A stretch of DNA of 64,000 nucleotides from JAFANK01 sp036741695 (GCA_036741695.1 DAINRU010000001.1:62001-126000), one strand, 5' to 3'. Shown: positions 53,331 through 61,294, counted from the first letter of the stretch. The notes: generated from the letters alone by a model not told the origin. Numbers and translations are program-made.

Positions 53331-54074
53331 ATGCTGGGAGATTTCTGGTCAGAGCTTTTCGGCAGCGTCGGCACGCTGCTCAACGGACTGACCCAAAGCC
53401 GGGATCGCGAGTTCGTGTTCGTGGACCAAGGCGACGTATCACCGAGCGCGCTCGGCGGCGGCATTGCCGCGCAGCCGACGCCTATGGCTCCCCCCATGTG
53501 GGTGCAGGCCAAAGCGCAGCTCGAGAGCCTGCAAAAAGCCGATCCCAATTTCCTTGAGTCGACATTTTTGACGCAGGTGGCGAGAACGTACTGCGCTGCG
53601 CTCACGGCCGAAGGCACGCTGAACGCCGATGCGCTCGCGGGCACCGTGACGCCATCATTCTTGACGTGCTTCACGCAGCGCATCGCCCAGTGGCGTGACG
53701 GCGGGTTCACGCGCGTCATGACCGACGTGAGCCTCGATCCGCCGACGACGTTCAAGGTCACGATCGGAGGCGACATCCAGTCGATCACGGTGCGCTTCAC
53801 CGGCACGGCTCGGCGCTTCACTAAAGAAGACATGACCAACCTCGTCACCGAGGGCAGCGCACAACCGCAATCGTTCACCGAGTTCGCGACCTTCGTCCGC
53901 CCAGCCGGCTCGACGACACCGAAAAGCACGGCCGACGGCGGCCCGCTGCACTGCCCGTCGTGCGGTGCGCCGGCGACCGATGGCGCCCTTAAGTGCGCGT
54001 TTTGCGGCGCGTCGCTCTCAGGCACGGGCGGCACCTGGCAGCTCGACCACACGAGCATCTCAGCCTACACCTAA
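53331..54074 (+). CDS. Tim44-like domain protein with C-terminal zinc ribbon
   Basis: 247 residues without a signal peptide. Residues about 55-190 match the Tim44-like/Calcium-binding helical and sheet domain (WVQAKAQLESLQKADPNFLESTFLTQVARTYCAALTAEG, ITVRFTGTARRF). A zinc ribbon follows (CPSCGAPATDGALKCAFCGASL). Bacterial members are soluble or peripheral membrane proteins of unknown role. GGAAAG precedes ATG 53331. Followed after 54 bp by the site-2 protease gene. Confidence 0.76.
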   Translation: MLGDFWSELFGSVGTLLNGLTQSRDREFVFVDQGDVSPSALGGGIAAQPTPMAPPMWVQAKAQLESLQKADPNFLESTFLTQVARTYCAALTAEGTLNADALAGTVTPSFLTCFTQRIAQWRDGGFTRVMTDVSLDPPTTFKVTIGGDIQSITVRFTGTARRFTKEDMTNLVTEGSAQPQSFTEFATFVRPAGSTTPKSTADGGPLHCPSCGAPATDGALKCAFCGASLSGTGGTWQLDHTSISAYT

Positions 54075-54128
54075 GACGCGAGAAGCCCAGGTTTTCAGCG
54101 CGCGCGTCGAAAAGACGCATCTCCCCTC

Positions 54129-55247
54129 ATGCGCATCGGCAAGATCTTCGGCATCGACATCGTCATCAACCTGAGCTGGTTGTTCATCTTCGCGTTCGTG
54201 GCGTGGTCGCTCGCAGACGTCGGACCGTTCAGGCTCATCAGCGTCACGCCGTTCCAACGCATGACGCTCGGGATCATCACCTCGGCGTTGTTCTTCGCAA
54301 GCGTGCTGGCGCACGAACTTGCCCACTCGCTCGTGGCGCGTCGGCGCGGCATCCCGATCAAGCAGATAACGCTCTTCATCTTCGGCGGTGTCTCGAGCCT
54401 TGAGGGCGAGCCGACGACGGCTCCGGTGGAGGCCTGGATCGCGTTTGTCGGGCCGCTGACGAGCATCATCATCGGTGCGCTCTTCTTCCTGACCAGCATC
54501 GCGCTCGGGGCCAAGACGCCACTGGGCGTCGCGACCGAGTACCTCGCCGTCGCCAACCTTGTGATCGGCGTCTTCAATCTGCTTCCCGCCTTCCCGCTCG
54601 ACGGCGGCCGTGTGTTGCACGCACTCGTGTGGCGCTGGACCGATAGTCGCTTGCGCGCCACGCAGGTCGCCGCCACGATCGGCCGCATCCTGGCCATCGG
54701 GCTTGTGGCGTACGGCGCGTTTCGCACGCTCTACTACACAGGCTCGCTCGGCGGCCTCTGGCTGATCTTCATCGGCTGGTTCTTGCTCCAGGCAGGCGGC
54801 GCGGAGCAGATGCAGGCCGAGCTGCAAAGCGCGCTCCAGGGACTCACCGCGCGCGATATCGCCGTGCCTGCGCCGGAACCAGTGTCGGCGGGCGCGACCG
54901 CCGATGTCGCGTTGCAGGTGATGATGAAGACCGGCAACCGTGCACTCCCGGTGATGCTGGGTGATCAGCTTTTGGGGATCCTCACGATGAGCGATTTCGT
55001 CAAGCTCACCGATCGCGGCCCCGCCGATGCGTACGTCACGTCGCTCATGACGCGCGTTGCGGACCTCAAATCTGCGCTGCCGAGCGCGAGCGCGCTCGAG
55101 GTGGTGCAGATGCTGTCAAAAAGCGGCGTCGCGCAAATACCGATCATCGATGAGAACGGGGCCCTCGTCGGTTTTGTGACGCGCGAGAGCATCTTGAAAC
55201 GGTTGCCGCTGCAGCGCGAGGCGCAAAGAATCGCCGGCGCGGCGTAG
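54129..55247 (+). CDS. Site-2 protease family membrane metalloprotease with CBS pair
   Basis: 372 residues. About six membrane helices; zinc site HELAH (His62, Glu63, His66) and the distal ligand in PLDGGRVLHAL (Asp158). Residues about 240-360 hold two CBS motifs. This is the group III S2P architecture (SpoIVFB/MJ0392 type), where CBS domains bind nucleotides and gate intramembrane cleavage. Substrate, possibly an anti-sigma factor or signal-peptide remnant, is unknown. Confidence 0.9.
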   Translation: MRIGKIFGIDIVINLSWLFIFAFVAWSLADVGPFRLISVTPFQRMTLGIITSALFFASVLAHELAHSLVARRRGIPIKQITLFIFGGVSSLEGEPTTAPVEAWIAFVGPLTSIIIGALFFLTSIALGAKTPLGVATEYLAVANLVIGVFNLLPAFPLDGGRVLHALVWRWTDSRLRATQVAATIGRILAIGLVAYGAFRTLYYTGSLGGLWLIFIGWFLLQAGGAEQMQAELQSALQGLTARDIAVPAPEPVSAGATADVALQVMMKTGNRALPVMLGDQLLGILTMSDFVKLTDRGPADAYVTSLMTRVADLKSALPSASALEVVQMLSKSGVAQIPIIDENGALVGFVTRESILKRLPLQREAQRIAGAA

Positions 55248-55284
55248 CCACCCGCCCGCGACCGGTTATTAGTCGGCTTGATCC

Positions 55285-55683
55285 CTAGGTGGGTTGTTGC
55301 TCCAGCCTCGTGATGCGCCGTTCGTGGTCGTCCAGTCGCAGGCCCACTCGTTGGTCCTCGATGACGGACAAGCGATCATCGATGCGGATCACGCGACGCT
55401 CGACGCGCTGGAGGTCACGCTCGAGCCGCAAGACATCCGACTTGAGCACGCCGACATCCGACTTGAGCACGCCGACATCCGACTTGAGCACGCTGACATC
55501 CGACTTGAGCATCGACACGTCCGCCGCGAGAACGTCGAGGCGCGCATCCACGCGAGCGAAACCCGCTTCGGTTGCTGCTTTGAAGCCCAGGAGGAAGTCC
55601 CAGATGTCTGTCAGCGTCGGCACGTATTCGTTCCCGTTCACACCCCGGATATCACGTCGTTCGGCGAGGCGGCAAGTCCTCAC
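55285..55683 (-). CDS. Coiled-coil protein with tandem heptads
   Basis: 132 residues. The N-terminal YVPTLTDIWDFLLGFKAATEAGFARVDARLDVL leads into five near-identical heptads (V-x-x-L-K-S-D units such as VGVLKSD) at about residues 55-90, then LERDLQRVERRVIRIDDRLSVIEDQRVGLRLDDHERRITRLEQQ. It is predicted to be one long parallel coiled coil. The heptads are encoded by a 21-bp direct repeat (about 55430-55515), prone to slippage. Function unknown. Confidence 0.72.
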   Translation of the reverse strand: MRTCRLAERRDIRGVNGNEYVPTLTDIWDFLLGFKAATEAGFARVDARLDVLAADVSMLKSDVSVLKSDVGVLKSDVGVLKSDVLRLERDLQRVERRVIRIDDRLSVIEDQRVGLRLDDHERRITRLEQQPT

Positions 55684-55699
55684 CTCGGCGCAGGGCGAC

Positions 55700-57292
55700 T
55701 CACTTCGGCCTGGCGGGAATCCCAGGCATCGCCGGGTGGGCCGGTCCCATGAACTGCCACTGCCTGAGCGGGAAGCGCTCGACGGGCATCAGACCGATCG
55801 GCTGCGGATGCGGTAGCGGGTGAACGGCGATCGGCGCTGGATGGATGACGATAGGCGACGGATGTGCGAGCACGGGGCCCGGGTGTGTCACGCCCGGACC
55901 GGGGTGCGTGACCACCACAGGCGCGTGGCCCCCGTAGGCAGTGTTCGCAGGCGGCGCGGCACCCCTGACGGTTGGCCGGATGTCCGTGTACGTCGCTTGA
56001 GGGAACCGCTCGAAGGCCACGATGTGGCGTGGTGAGCTCGGCCGGTTGATGAGACGCGGGAGCACTGCATAGCGCAGGTCCGCCGGAAGCGCGCGACGCT
56101 TGCCTTCGATCTGCAGCGGCGCCGTGGAGCGGACCACGACTTTCTGCCCGGCAGGCGTCGTGAATCGCGCAGCGATGATCGCGTTATGCGCGGTCACGCC
56201 AGACGGCACGCGCGCATATCCCCAGAAAAATCCTGGATTGCCCAGCCACGGTGTGAGCGGGAAGGATCCCGGGAACCCCGAGATGGTGAAGAACGCGTTG
56301 CCGAATGGGAAGAACTGGCTGACGAAGATCACTTCGATGATCCCGCCCTGCACGAAGTACAGCGGTCCAGGCGTGAAGACGGAGAATCCCGGCGGGTAGA
56401 ACCCGAAGTTGCGGTAGCCGTGCAACGGCCAGCCGAAGCCGTCGAACCCACCATATCCGCCATAGCCTCCACCGTAATATCCTGCGCCGCCGCCATAGGT
56501 CTCGCTCGTGTAATCTGACGTCGTACCCGCGTCTACGCGGAACGACCAGGTCTCTGTGAAAGGTGTCCCGTCGTCAGCCGCTCCGGTCACCGTGACGGTA
56601 TGTTGGCCGGTCAAAAGTGGTGAGGTCGGCGTGTAGGAGACGTACGCGGAGGACACCGTGGAAGAGCCCGTGACGTCCTCGGTGTCGACGGTGATGCGCA
56701 CCGACGCTGGATCGACGGCGGACGTTCCCCCGTTAAAGCGAGCGTAGATCGAAGGATACGCCGAGCCGATGAGCGAGCCGAGCGCAGGCCGTGCATCTTC
56801 GACGGTCGGCGCTACTTTCGGGGCGGCCGAAAGATCCGGTCCACTCGTCATGGCCGCAAAATTGCCAGGCCGCCGGCCCGTGACGATGACGACCGTGTCG
56901 CTTGTGTCATCATAGTCGACTGAAACCCCAAGCGACTGCGCGACGAAGCGCAGCGGGATCATGACTCGTCCGGCCACCTCACGCGGGCTGACGTCGAGCG
57001 TGCGCGGCTTGCCGTTGACGAGCGCCGTGGGCGAACCGACGGTCACCGAGACGCTCATCTCGTTCAAAACCGCGGTCGCCGTCTGCGACTCAGCATCATA
57101 GGAAACGGTGGCGCCGAGGCGCTCGAAAACACCGCGCAAGGGCACGAGCACGTGGTCGCCCGAGACGAGCGCGGGCACATCACCGGGGAGCGCGGACCCA
57201 TCTATAACAATGGACGGCGCGGTCGCCCGGACCGGTGCGGCCAGGACGAGGAGCAGTGCGAGGGTGAGGAGGGGGCGGGTTATGGGACGCAT
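55700..57292 (-). CDS. Copper amine oxidase N-terminal-like domain surface protein
   Basis: 530 residues. Signal peptide LLTLALLLVLAAPVRA, then a copper amine oxidase N-terminal-like domain (about 30-145: VPLRGVFERLGATVSYDAESQTATAVLNEMSVSVTVGSPTALVNG and MIPLRFVAQSLGVSVDYDD), a stalk domain common in Firmicutes, Eremiobacterota and other phyla. A beta domain follows, then a Gly/Tyr-rich stretch (YGGGAGYYGGGYGGYGGFDGFG) and a Pro/His/Val-rich tail. It is probably a secreted or wall-associated protein; there is no catalytic oxidase domain. ATG 57292 has GAGGTGG upstream. Confidence 0.82.
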   Translation of the reverse strand: MRPITRPLLTLALLLVLAAPVRATAPSIVIDGSALPGDVPALVSGDHVLVPLRGVFERLGATVSYDAESQTATAVLNEMSVSVTVGSPTALVNGKPRTLDVSPREVAGRVMIPLRFVAQSLGVSVDYDDTSDTVVIVTGRRPGNFAAMTSGPDLSAAPKVAPTVEDARPALGSLIGSAYPSIYARFNGGTSAVDPASVRITVDTEDVTGSSTVSSAYVSYTPTSPLLTGQHTVTVTGAADDGTPFTETWSFRVDAGTTSDYTSETYGGGAGYYGGGYGGYGGFDGFGWPLHGYRNFGFYPPGFSVFTPGPLYFVQGGIIEVIFVSQFFPFGNAFFTISGFPGSFPLTPWLGNPGFFWGYARVPSGVTAHNAIIAARFTTPAGQKVVVRSTAPLQIEGKRRALPADLRYAVLPRLINRPSSPRHIVAFERFPQATYTDIRPTVRGAAPPANTAYGGHAPVVVTHPGPGVTHPGPVLAHPSPIVIHPAPIAVHPLPHPQPIGLMPVERFPLRQWQFMGPAHPAMPGIPARPK

Positions 57293-57413
57293 GCTGACCA
57301 CCTCAAGGGGCCGCGAAACCGTCACGGCCGGCGGCGGAGGTTCGCCCAGCAGGACCGTATTCCGCGGACGCACGGGCGCTCCCGCCTTCAGGCGTGAAGG
57401 TCGCAGGAACGCC

Positions 57414-57442
57414 TTGCCTGGGCCGCGTAAGCCCGCTATAAT
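57414..57442 (+). promoter_or_regulatory. Promoter of groES-groEL
   Basis: TTGCCT (57414-57419), 17 nt, TATAAT (57437-57442). The predicted start (about 57449) lies inside the CIRCE-like repeat, giving a leader of about 168 nt. Bases 57465-57600 contain no gene I can support. Confidence 0.82.
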
Positions 57443-57446
57443 GCAA

Positions 57447-57464
57447 TTGGCACTCAAGTGCTAA
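57447..57464. promoter_or_regulatory. CIRCE-like inverted repeat (HrcA operator) with short spacer
   Basis: TTGGCACT and AGTGCTAA form an inverted repeat with a 2-nt centre. The CIRCE consensus is TTAGCACTC-N9-GAGTGCTAA; here the arms match but the 9-nt spacer is almost lost. Located at the transcription start of groES. Confidence 0.7.
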
Positions 57465-57616
57465 GACTGCTAAAACACCAGAAATAGCCGTTATTGGCGT
57501 ATTCCTTAAGGTCCAGCGTCAGCGAGATCCCAAGCGGCCACCTGCCGCCTGGTGCGCCGGCAGCGCGGGCCGGAGGCGCGCCCGCGATGACGGTGCTTTA
57601 AGGAGGACTAAGTTCA

Positions 57617-57928
57617 GTGGCCGCAACCGCAACCAAAGTTGAACTGAAGCCGACGGGCGAGCGTGTCGTCCTGGAGCCGGTCGAACCCGCCAAGACGAGC
57701 GCCGGTGGCATCATTCTGCCCGACACAGCGCAGGAGAAGACGCAAGAAGGCGTCGTCATCGCTGTCGGACCCGGCCGTAAGACTGACAAGGGTGAAATCA
57801 TCCCTGTCGATCTCAAAGTCGGCGACAAGGTCATCTACTCCAAGTATTCGGGCTCCGAGATCAAGCTCGACGGCACCGAGTACCTCATCATCAGCGAGAA
57901 GGACGTTCTCGCTGTCGTGAAACGCTAA
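57617..57928 (+). CDS. groES: Co-chaperonin GroES
   Basis: 103 residues. LKPTGERVVLEPVEPAKTSAGGIILPDTAQEKTQEGVVIAVGPG contains the mobile loop, and KVGDKVIYSKYSGSEIKLDGTEYLIISEKDVLAVV is the typical C-terminal half. It caps the GroEL ring. GTG 57617 with AAGGAGG upstream. groEL begins 18 bp downstream. Confidence 0.97.
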   Translation: MAATATKVELKPTGERVVLEPVEPAKTSAGGIILPDTAQEKTQEGVVIAVGPGRKTDKGEIIPVDLKVGDKVIYSKYSGSEIKLDGTEYLIISEKDVLAVVKR

Positions 57929-57946
57929 AGGAGCGCGAGACACAAC

Positions 57947-59587
57947 ATGGCAGCCAAAGAACTATTATATGACGAGAATGCACGGCGCGCCCTCGAGCGC
58001 GGCGTTAACGCTCTCGCCGATGCGGTCAAGGTCACGCTCGGCCCCAAAGGCCGCAACGTCGTCCTCGACAAGAAGTTCGGTTCCCCGACCATCACCAATG
58101 ACGGTGTGACAGTCGCCAAGGAGATCGAACTCCCCAACCATTTCGAGAACATGGGCGCACAGCTCATCAAGGAAGTCGCCTCCAAGACCAACGACATCGT
58201 GGGCGACGGCACGACCACCGCCACGGTGCTGGCGCAAGCCATCTATCGTGAAGGTCTGCGCAACGTGGCCGCCGGCTCCGATCCGCTGGCGATCAAGCGC
58301 GGCATCGAGTCAGCCGTCGAGAAGGTCGTCGAAGCCCTCAAGAAGATGAAGCATCCGGTCGAGACGCGCGAAGACATCGCCCGGGTCGCCTCCATCTCGG
58401 CCAACGACCGGACCATCGGCGACATCGTCGCCGACGCGATGGAAAAAGTGACCAAAGACGGCGTCATCACCGTCGAAGAGTCCAAGACCACCAAGACCGA
58501 GCTCGAGCTGAAGGAAGGCATGCAGTTCGACAAGGGTTATATCTCGCCATACATGGTGACGGACCCCGAGCGCATGGAAGCCGTGCTCTCTGATCCCTAC
58601 ATCCTCATCACCGAGCGTAAGATATCGGCCATCGCCGACATCCTGCCTCTGCTCGAGAAGGTCGTGCAGGTGCAGAAGCCGCTCGTCATCATCGCGGAAG
58701 ACGTCGAAGGCGAGGCGCTCGCCACGCTCGTGGTCAACAAACTGCGCGGCACGTTCACGACCGTCGCCGTCAAGGCGCCGGGCTTCGGCGACCGCCGCAA
58801 AGAGATGCTCAAGGACATCGCCATCCTCACCGGCGGCACCGTGATCTCAGAAGAGCTTGGCCTCAAGCTCGATAAGGTCACGGTCAACGAGCTGGGCAAA
58901 GCGCGCACCGTCAAGGTCACGAAAGAAGAGACCACGATCGTCGACGGCGCGGGCAAGAAGGAAGAGATCAAGGGGCGCATCGAGCAGATCAAGCGCCAAG
59001 TCGAGGACACCGACTCCGACTTCGATCGCGAGAAGCTTCAGGAGCGGCTGGCCAAGCTCTCCGGCGGCGTCGCGGTGATCCAGGTCGGCGCGGCCACCGA
59101 GACCGAGCTCAAAGAGAAAAAGCACCGCATGGAAGACGCGGTCTCGACCGCTCGCTCTGCCGTTGAAGAGGGCATGCTGCCCGGCGGCGGCACGGCGCTC
59201 GTGCACGCCATCAAGTCCATCGAGGCGAGCAAGAACGGCCACGCCACAGACGAGCAGGTTGGCATCGCGATCATCCGTCGTGCGCTCGAGGAGCCGCTCC
59301 GGCAGATCGCCGACAACGCGGGTGCCGAGGGTTCCGTGGTCGTGCAGAAGGTCAAGACGCTCGAGGCCAATCATGGCTTCGACGCGATGACCGGCGAGTA
59401 TGTCGACATGTTCAAGAAGGGCATCGTCGACCCGCTCAAGGTCACGCGCACGGCGCTTGAGAACGCGGCGTCGATCGCAGCGCTCTTGCTCACCACCGAG
59501 ACGCTCATCTCCGACAAGCCGGAAGAGAAAAAGAACGGCGCGGCGATGCCTCCGGGCGGCGGCATGGGTGGTTACGACATGATGTGA
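57947..59587 (+). CDS. groEL: Chaperonin GroEL
   Basis: 546 residues, standard length. VKVTLGPKGRNVVLDKKFGSPTITNDGVTVAKEIEL, DGTTTATVLAQAI (ATP site), PLLEKVVQVQKPLVIIAEDVEGEAL, and the C-terminal GGGMGGYDMM tail typical of the folding-competent paralogue. ATP-driven folding of cytoplasmic proteins with GroES. Stress control by the CIRCE-like operator is likely. Followed by a strong terminator. Confidence 0.98.
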   Translation: MAAKELLYDENARRALERGVNALADAVKVTLGPKGRNVVLDKKFGSPTITNDGVTVAKEIELPNHFENMGAQLIKEVASKTNDIVGDGTTTATVLAQAIYREGLRNVAAGSDPLAIKRGIESAVEKVVEALKKMKHPVETREDIARVASISANDRTIGDIVADAMEKVTKDGVITVEESKTTKTELELKEGMQFDKGYISPYMVTDPERMEAVLSDPYILITERKISAIADILPLLEKVVQVQKPLVIIAEDVEGEALATLVVNKLRGTFTTVAVKAPGFGDRRKEMLKDIAILTGGTVISEELGLKLDKVTVNELGKARTVKVTKEETTIVDGAGKKEEIKGRIEQIKRQVEDTDSDFDREKLQERLAKLSGGVAVIQVGAATETELKEKKHRMEDAVSTARSAVEEGMLPGGGTALVHAIKSIEASKNGHATDEQVGIAIIRRALEEPLRQIADNAGAEGSVVVQKVKTLEANHGFDAMTGEYVDMFKKGIVDPLKVTRTALENAASIAALLLTTETLISDKPEEKKNGAAMPPGGGMGGYDMM

Positions 59588-59606
59588 TCCCGCAAGGGAT
59601 TGGACA

Positions 59607-59644
59607 TAGTAAAGAGGCGCGAATTCGTTCGCGCCTCTTTACTA
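59607..59644 (+). terminator. 17-bp hairpin terminator after groEL
   Basis: Arms 59607-59623 and 59628-59644 are perfect reverse complements around a TTCG tetraloop; the A-rich and T-rich ends of the stem (TAGTAAAG, CTTTACTA) make it act in either orientation. Confidence 0.85.
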
Positions 59645-59686
59645 TTCTGGCGCTTTCCTCACGGAAAACATAGCGTGATAGGACCT

Positions 59687-59760
59687 GAGGTTGGGGGCGG
59701 TTACGGTGCGGATCTGCGAAATCGCGCGCTGCGGGTTCGATTCCCGCCGCCTCCAACCTC
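59687..59760 (+). ncRNA. tRNA/tmRNA-like acceptor and T arm (unidentified RNA or remnant)
   Basis: GGGGGCG (59693-59699) pairs with CGCCTCC (59748-59754) as a 7-bp acceptor stem with one G-U, followed by A as discriminator. A canonical T arm lies inside: GCGGG, loop TTCGATT, CCCGC (59731-59747). The pairing extends outward through GAGGTT/AACCTC (59687-59692 and 59755-59760). The 31 nt between the 5' acceptor strand and the T arm are too short and wrong for D and anticodon arms, and no CCA is encoded. The acceptor strands resemble those of many tmRNAs, but the tmRNA 5' domain and tag are absent. Could be a tmRNA remnant, a Y-RNA-like tRNA mimic or an attachment-site scar. Confidence 0.45.
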
Positions 59761-59866
59761 CGTCGCTGACGGAGGGTGGCGACGCCCGCAGATCCGGTGT
59801 CGTCTCCCGTTGCGCGTTTTTCCACGATGGGCTATAATATCGCTATCGCAGATCCGCGCCGTAACC
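59699..59866. repeat. Long inverted repeat, 21-nt arms
   Basis: Arm 59699-59719 (GGTTACGG to GATCTGCGA) is the reverse complement of 59846-59866 with one G-U equivalent mismatch. A shorter third element (GCAGATCCG at 59789-59797) can also pair with the first arm, so alternative foldings are possible. Confidence 0.85.
59810..59838 (+). promoter_or_regulatory. Strong promoter of a very short transcript
   Basis: TTGCGC (59810-59815), 17 nt, TATAAT (59833-59838). Transcription would start near 59845 and meet a terminator about 20 nt later. Confidence 0.75.
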
Positions 59867-59888
59867 GGCATTTCGCCGGTTTTTTCTT
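59845..59888 (+). ncRNA. Predicted 43-nt small RNA complementary to the upstream tRNA-like locus
   Basis: From the predicted start, the first about 22 nt are complementary to 59699-59719 in the same intergenic region, and the rest is an intrinsic terminator. No open reading frame fits. It is inferred from promoter and terminator positions only. Confidence 0.45.
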
Positions 59889-59890
59889 TT
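59864..59890 (+). terminator. Intrinsic terminator
   Basis: AACCGGC, loop ATTTC, GCCGGTT, then TTTTCTTTT. Ends the predicted short RNA. From here to 59970 I see nothing further. Confidence 0.85.
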
Positions 59891-59970
59891 GTCTGAGCGA
59901 GTTAAGAGCCGCCACCTCTGCCGTGGTCCCTCGTACTGTCGCGTCCTGACCCGCTGGCGACTAATGCCAG

Positions 59971-60507
59971 CTATTTCGGTTTGGGGAGCTCGAACAGCGT
60001 CTTGACTCGCAAGCGGAACCCTGGCAACGTGCGGTGCCGTATGATATCTTTTTCGTCAAGCCGGCGTCTGCCATCGGCGTCGCAGATGGTGACGCTTCGC
60101 GCGCCCGGATCGACGAGAAAGACGACCTGCGTGCCGGCGGCGAGATAGACGCGTACTTTTTCCTCGATGTCGGGGCGCCGGTCGTCCGGCGATCTCACCT
60201 CGACCACGGCGTCAGGCGCCACGAGCGGCTCTTCGGTCACCTCCATTTCTGAAAGCGGCAAGCGCTTGTAGGAAAGGAAGGCCACATCGGGGACTAGGGG
60301 ACGGCGCGCCTCGCCCGGCGGCTGGATGCGAAAGCGCCACTCCGGGCCGGCAAAGCCTGTGCCGGTGGATTGTGCCCAGGCGCTCAGTGCCACGAGGAAC
60401 GCGCCCTGCGCGAGCGAGTGCCGCCGCTTCGGGCTCACCTTTTGCAGCGCGCGCCCATTGACCCATTCGAAAGCCGGTTTCCCCTCGGGCACTTTGATTG
60501 TAACCAT
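59971..60507 (-). CDS. Uma2 family endonuclease-like protein (DUF820)
   Basis: 178 residues of the PD-(D/E)XK Uma2 fold. Key segments: SPKRRHSLAQGAFLVALSAWA, LVPDVAFLSYKRLP (catalytic Asp), DAVVEVRSPDDRRPDIEEKVRVYLAAGTQVVFLVDP (Glu-x-x, then lysine in the helix) and a C-terminal hairpin. The family is abundant in cyanobacteria and Eremiobacterota; its biological role, possibly mobile-element or repair related, is unproven. A promoter lies upstream. Confidence 0.85.
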   Translation of the reverse strand: MVTIKVPEGKPAFEWVNGRALQKVSPKRRHSLAQGAFLVALSAWAQSTGTGFAGPEWRFRIQPPGEARRPLVPDVAFLSYKRLPLSEMEVTEEPLVAPDAVVEVRSPDDRRPDIEEKVRVYLAAGTQVVFLVDPGARSVTICDADGRRRLDEKDIIRHRTLPGFRLRVKTLFELPKPK

Positions 60508-60522
60508 ACGATACTCACGCGG

Positions 60523-60553
60523 ATTATATCACGATGCATCCGGCGACGGTCAA
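60523..60553 (-). promoter_or_regulatory. Promoter of the Uma2-type gene
   Basis: On the minus strand TTGACC (60548-60553) and TATAAT (60523-60528) with a 19-nt spacer, longer than optimal. The leader to ATG 60507 would be only about 10 nt. Confidence 0.6.
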
Positions 60554-60650
60554 CGCCCCTGACCGCCCGCGCTCTCCGCCTGACAAGACAAGCGGAACCC
60601 GGCGGAGAAGTACGATGGAGAGCATCAGCTGTTCCCGTAACCTCTGTAGC

Positions 60651-60670
60651 AGCGGACTTCGTAGTCCGCT
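60651..60670. repeat. Diverged member of the dispersed palindrome family
   Basis: AGCGGACT, TCGT, AGTCCGCT, preceded by TGTAGC as in copy 4. Same architecture as the AACGGACC units but with changed core bases kept complementary, so the hairpin rather than the sequence seems conserved. It lies just upstream of the ribosome site of the next gene. Confidence 0.75.
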
Positions 60671-60684
60671 TAGCGGAAGGCGGT

Positions 60685-61275
60685 ATGAGCCTGGAACTCT
60701 GGAACACAGTCGCGTCGATCGGCACCTTCTTCGTCATCTTGGCGACAGCGATCGCCGCTGTGTTGGAGCTGAGGCACATGCAGGCGAAGAACCAGCTGCA
60801 AGCGGTGCTCACCCTACAGCGCGAATTTCGCGATCCCGAATTGCAAGAGTCGCTGCGCTACGTCCAGTTCTACCTGCCGCAGAAGATCCGCGACCCGCAG
60901 TACCGGGCCGAGCTGGCCAGGATCGGTTTCATCGACTCGCGCGTGCACATGGAGATGACCGCCTGCAATTTCTTCAATCAGATGGGCACGCTCGTCAAAA
61001 ACCACATCGTCGACCCTGACGCGTTCCTCGATCAGACCAGCCGCATCATCGACCAGTATTGGAAACTGCTCGCGCCGGTCATCGCCATTTTACGCCGCAA
61101 ACGCGGTGACGAGCAGTATCAGAATTTCGAGTATCTCGCTGCACTGTCCGTGGAATGGCGCAAGAAGCACCCCAGAGGCGTCTATCCCAAGACCGTGCCG
61201 CGCATGAATCTCGAGGATGTGTGGCTGGTCGAAGATGAGACGCCCGCCGAGACGCCTGTGCCGGTCGCACCGTAG
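60685..61275 (+). CDS. Membrane-anchored DUF4760-like protein, paralogue 1
   Basis: 196 residues: one N-terminal membrane helix (WNTVASIGTFFVILATAIAAVLEL), then a helical cytoplasmic domain (QAVLTLQREFRDPELQESLRYVQFYLPQKIRDPQYRAELA, MTACNFFNQMGTLVKNHIVD, YWKLLAPVIAILRRKRGDEQYQNFEYLA). The pattern recalls DUF4760 proteins; function unknown. GGAAGG precedes ATG 60685. It is followed by a paralogue and a cyclase/STAND gene with overlaps, suggesting one operon. Confidence 0.75.
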   Translation: MSLELWNTVASIGTFFVILATAIAAVLELRHMQAKNQLQAVLTLQREFRDPELQESLRYVQFYLPQKIRDPQYRAELARIGFIDSRVHMEMTACNFFNQMGTLVKNHIVDPDAFLDQTSRIIDQYWKLLAPVIAILRRKRGDEQYQNFEYLAALSVEWRKKHPRGVYPKTVPRMNLEDVWLVEDETPAETPVPVAP

Positions 61276-61294
61276 GGAGTTTGAGAACTCACGC

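Noticed and set aside
59693..59755. A tRNA gene
   Set aside because: There is an acceptor stem and a T arm, but only 31 nt for D and anticodon parts, with no 7-nt anticodon loop on a 5-bp stem and no CCA.
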